From Candidatus Muproteobacteria bacterium (lineage in GTDB: Bacteria > Pseudomonadota > Gammaproteobacteria > Acidiferrobacterales > Sulfurifustaceae): a DNA stretch of 64,000 bases. The translations under genes and the position numbers were made by a program. Location: contig DAIDLH010000089.1 of assembly GCA_027449605.1 (NCBI GenBank), positions 1 through 64,000 of the forward strand. The letters run 5' to 3'. Numbering within the stretch: the first letter of the stretch is position 1; each line of letters opens with the position of its first letter. Shown here piece after piece: positions 62,440-64,000 of the stretch. Below the pieces are notes generated by a model. The model did no database searches, had not been told where the DNA came from, and was given only the letters and a program-made list of their open reading frames with translations.

Positions 62440-64000
62440 TCAAACCGCCTTTGCCAGCTGCGAGAACCTCGTGTCGGCGAAGGACGTCGCCACCCGGGAG
62501 GAACGGATGAACATATCATCGACGAGCATGGCGGAGAGAATGCCGACGAAGGCCATGTTGTCGCCGAACCCGATGGCGCGGCCGGCGCGGCATTTTTCCA
62601 CGAGCTTGGCCACGGATTTAGGGTCGAAATAGCCCGACGCGCGCAGACGTGACTCGCTCAACAGCTCCGCCACGTAGGGAAGCGGCACGCCCTTATGAAA
62701 GAAGCTCTGGCTGTCGGGAGCGCGGTACGGCTGCTTGGTGCGGGTGCGGATGCTCTCGGGCAGCAGTCCTTTCATGGTTCGCTTGAGCAGGTATTTTTCG
62801 GTGAGCCCCATGAGCTTGTAGCGCGGCGGCAAGCGGTTCGCGAACTCGATCAGGCGATGGTCGAGAAACGGAAACCGTCCCTCGATGGAATTGGCCATGG
62901 CCACGCGATCGCCCTGGGAACTGAGCAAATAGCCGGACATGAGCGTATGCGCCTCGATATATTGATCGCGGCCGAGGGGCAGCCAACGCGCGATTCCGGC
63001 CGGCAAGGTGCGTTCGATGGCGGCGTACGGATCGAAGCCGCTCAGGGCCGCGCGCAGTTCGGGACTGAAGAACTGCCAGATGCGCCGCGTCGTGGTCCAG
63101 CGCGGGATGTGGCCGAAGAACGGCTTGTCCTTGTGCTCCATGCCCTCGCTGAAGAATTTCTGGGTGAAAACCCGGCCCGCGGCCGGCGAATGCTTGAGGT
63201 ACGGATAGAGACGCTCGAATATCCGCGGACGGAATTCGGATTGCGGCACGCGCGCGCAAAAGCGCCTGATTTTGGCTTCCTTGAAGATGTCGTAACCGCC
63301 GAATACCTCGTCCGCGCCCTCGCCCGTCAGCACCACCTTATACCCTTCCGCGCGCACGCGCGCCGAAAGCAGCATCAGGGGAGTGGGCGCGGTGCGCACG
63401 ACCGGCGTCTCGGCGTGCCAGACGGTGCGCGGGAAAGCCGCGCCGATGTCGGACGCCGTGCAACGAACGTCGGAATGACGGGTGCCGAGATACCCGACCA
63501 GATCCTGCTGATGCCGGCTCTCGTCGAACTCGGCATCCTCGAACGTCACCGAGAAGGTGCGCAATGGCGTGTCGGTGAAGTTCTTGATGATGGTGGTCAC
63601 GATGGAGGAATCGAGCCCTCCGCTCAGGTACGCTCCCACCGGCACGTCGGCGCGCAGCTGCAGTCGCACCGCGTCGATCAGCAACTCGCGCAACTCTTCG
63701 GCATACGATTCGCCGCTGCGGGAATCCGGCGGTATCGCGTCCGGAAAGGTCCAATCCCAGTAGCAGCGCACCCGGATCTGCCCGCCTTCCACCGTCATCA
63801 GATGGCCCGGCGGCAGCGCCTCGATGTTCTCGTACACGGTCGCGGGAGCCAGAGGCGACCAATAAGTGAAAATTTCTCCCAGGGTAACCGGATTGAGCCG
63901 GCGCGTGACCTCGGGCAGCACGAACAGCGCCTTGACCTCGGAGGCAAACAGCAGGCGGCCGTGCGTCTGCGTGTAAAACAGCGGCCGGATGCCGGTGCGG
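62440..64000 (-). CDS. Asparagine-synthase-like amidotransferase (partial, N-terminus outside window)
   Basis: The frame stays open to position 64000 and reads RTGIRPLFYTQTHGR then LLFASEVKALF at its visible start, which is the end of the class II glutaminase domain. The synthase domain has YLSGGLDSSIVTTII and VVLTGEGADEVFGG. A GTG inside this frame would give a shorter protein, but the glutaminase remnant shows that the true start lies beyond the window. It is a distant paralogue of 49604-51493 and first of the acyl-ligase/ACP/NadE-like gene series. Confidence 0.88.
   Translation of the reverse strand, partial: RTGIRPLFYTQTHGRLLFASEVKALFVLPEVTRRLNPVTLGEIFTYWSPLAPATVYENIEALPPGHLMTVEGGQIRVRCYWDWTFPDAIPPDSRSGESYAEELRELLIDAVRLQLRADVPVGAYLSGGLDSSIVTTIIKNFTDTPLRTFSVTFEDAEFDESRHQQDLVGYLGTRHSDVRCTASDIGAAFPRTVWHAETPVVRTAPTPLMLLSARVRAEGYKVVLTGEGADEVFGGYDIFKEAKIRRFCARVPQSEFRPRIFERLYPYLKHSPAAGRVFTQKFFSEGMEHKDKPFFGHIPRWTTTRRIWQFFSPELRAALSGFDPYAAIERTLPAGIARWLPLGRDQYIEAHTLMSGYLLSSQGDRVAMANSIEGRFPFLDHRLIEFANRLPPRYKLMGLTEKYLLKRTMKGLLPESIRTRTKQPYRAPDSQSFFHKGVPLPYVAELLSESRLRASGYFDPKSVAKLVEKCRAGRAIGFGDNMAFVGILSAMLVDDMFIRSSRVATSFADTRFSQLAKAV

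Noticed and set aside
62440-63921. Complete asparagine-synthase gene starting at 63921
   Set aside because: The frame continues to the window edge and encodes the end of the glutaminase domain before that point, so the gene is partial.

Overview
The window looks like a chromosomal segment of a GC-rich Gammaproteobacterium, or of a related lineage near the beta/gamma boundary. Its Isc operon is arranged as in proteobacteria, and it carries RodZ, PilF, TrmJ, SuhB and DsbC, an AddAB-like pair of the kind annotated as 'probable DNA repair protein', and a DUF3187-type outer-membrane protein. No rRNA, tRNA, CRISPR array, phage or transposase gene was recognised.

Left part (1-29 kb), housekeeping. 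From 11.2 kb down to position 1 the minus strand carries one co-directional series: trmJ, cysE, iscR, a second NifS-type desulfurase, iscS, iscU, iscA, hscB, hscA, fdx, iscX, rlmN, pilF, rodZ (cut by the window edge). It joins cysteine synthesis to Fe-S cluster assembly. A good sigma70-like promoter lies in the 3' end of trmJ, before cysE. An IscR type-1-like site lies across the 3' end of cysE, before iscR. Three gaps of the isc operon each hold a different large imperfect inverted repeat. Next come suhB (plus), a 579-aa protein of unknown function, a 7Fe-type ferredoxin (fdxA), an AddA-like helicase-nuclease with an AddB-like Fe-S nuclease, a diguanylate cyclase, dsbC, ppsA, a membrane PAS-GGDEF-EAL protein and a DUF3187 protein.

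Right part (29-64 kb), surface polysaccharide. This is a large mosaic exopolysaccharide/O-antigen-type locus with frequent strand changes. It holds a nucleotide-sugar epimerase/dehydratase, six glycosyltransferases, a Wzx-type flippase, a Wzy/WaaL-type O-antigen ligase/polymerase, three polysaccharide deacetylases (one closely like the XrtA/PEP-CTERM-associated family), two hexapeptide acyltransferases, two CelD/FemAB-like and one GNAT-type acyltransferase, a formyltransferase, a methyltransferase, an SGNH-like exported protein and two asparagine-synthase-like amidotransferases. No exosortase, Wza/Wzc export gene or priming transferase is present, so the locus probably continues past 64 kb.

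Two parts look least described. The first is a pair of adjacent exported TIG plus beta-helix paralogues (54.0-57.9 kb), one a lipoprotein and one with an ordinary signal peptide. The second is a compact minus-strand cassette (57.9-64 kb): asparagine-synthase-like protein, two AMP-forming acyl ligases, an acyl carrier protein and a NAD-synthase-like ATP pyrophosphatase. My inference is that the cassette makes or attaches an acyl/amide decoration on the polysaccharide, and that the beta-helix proteins bind or process the polymer.
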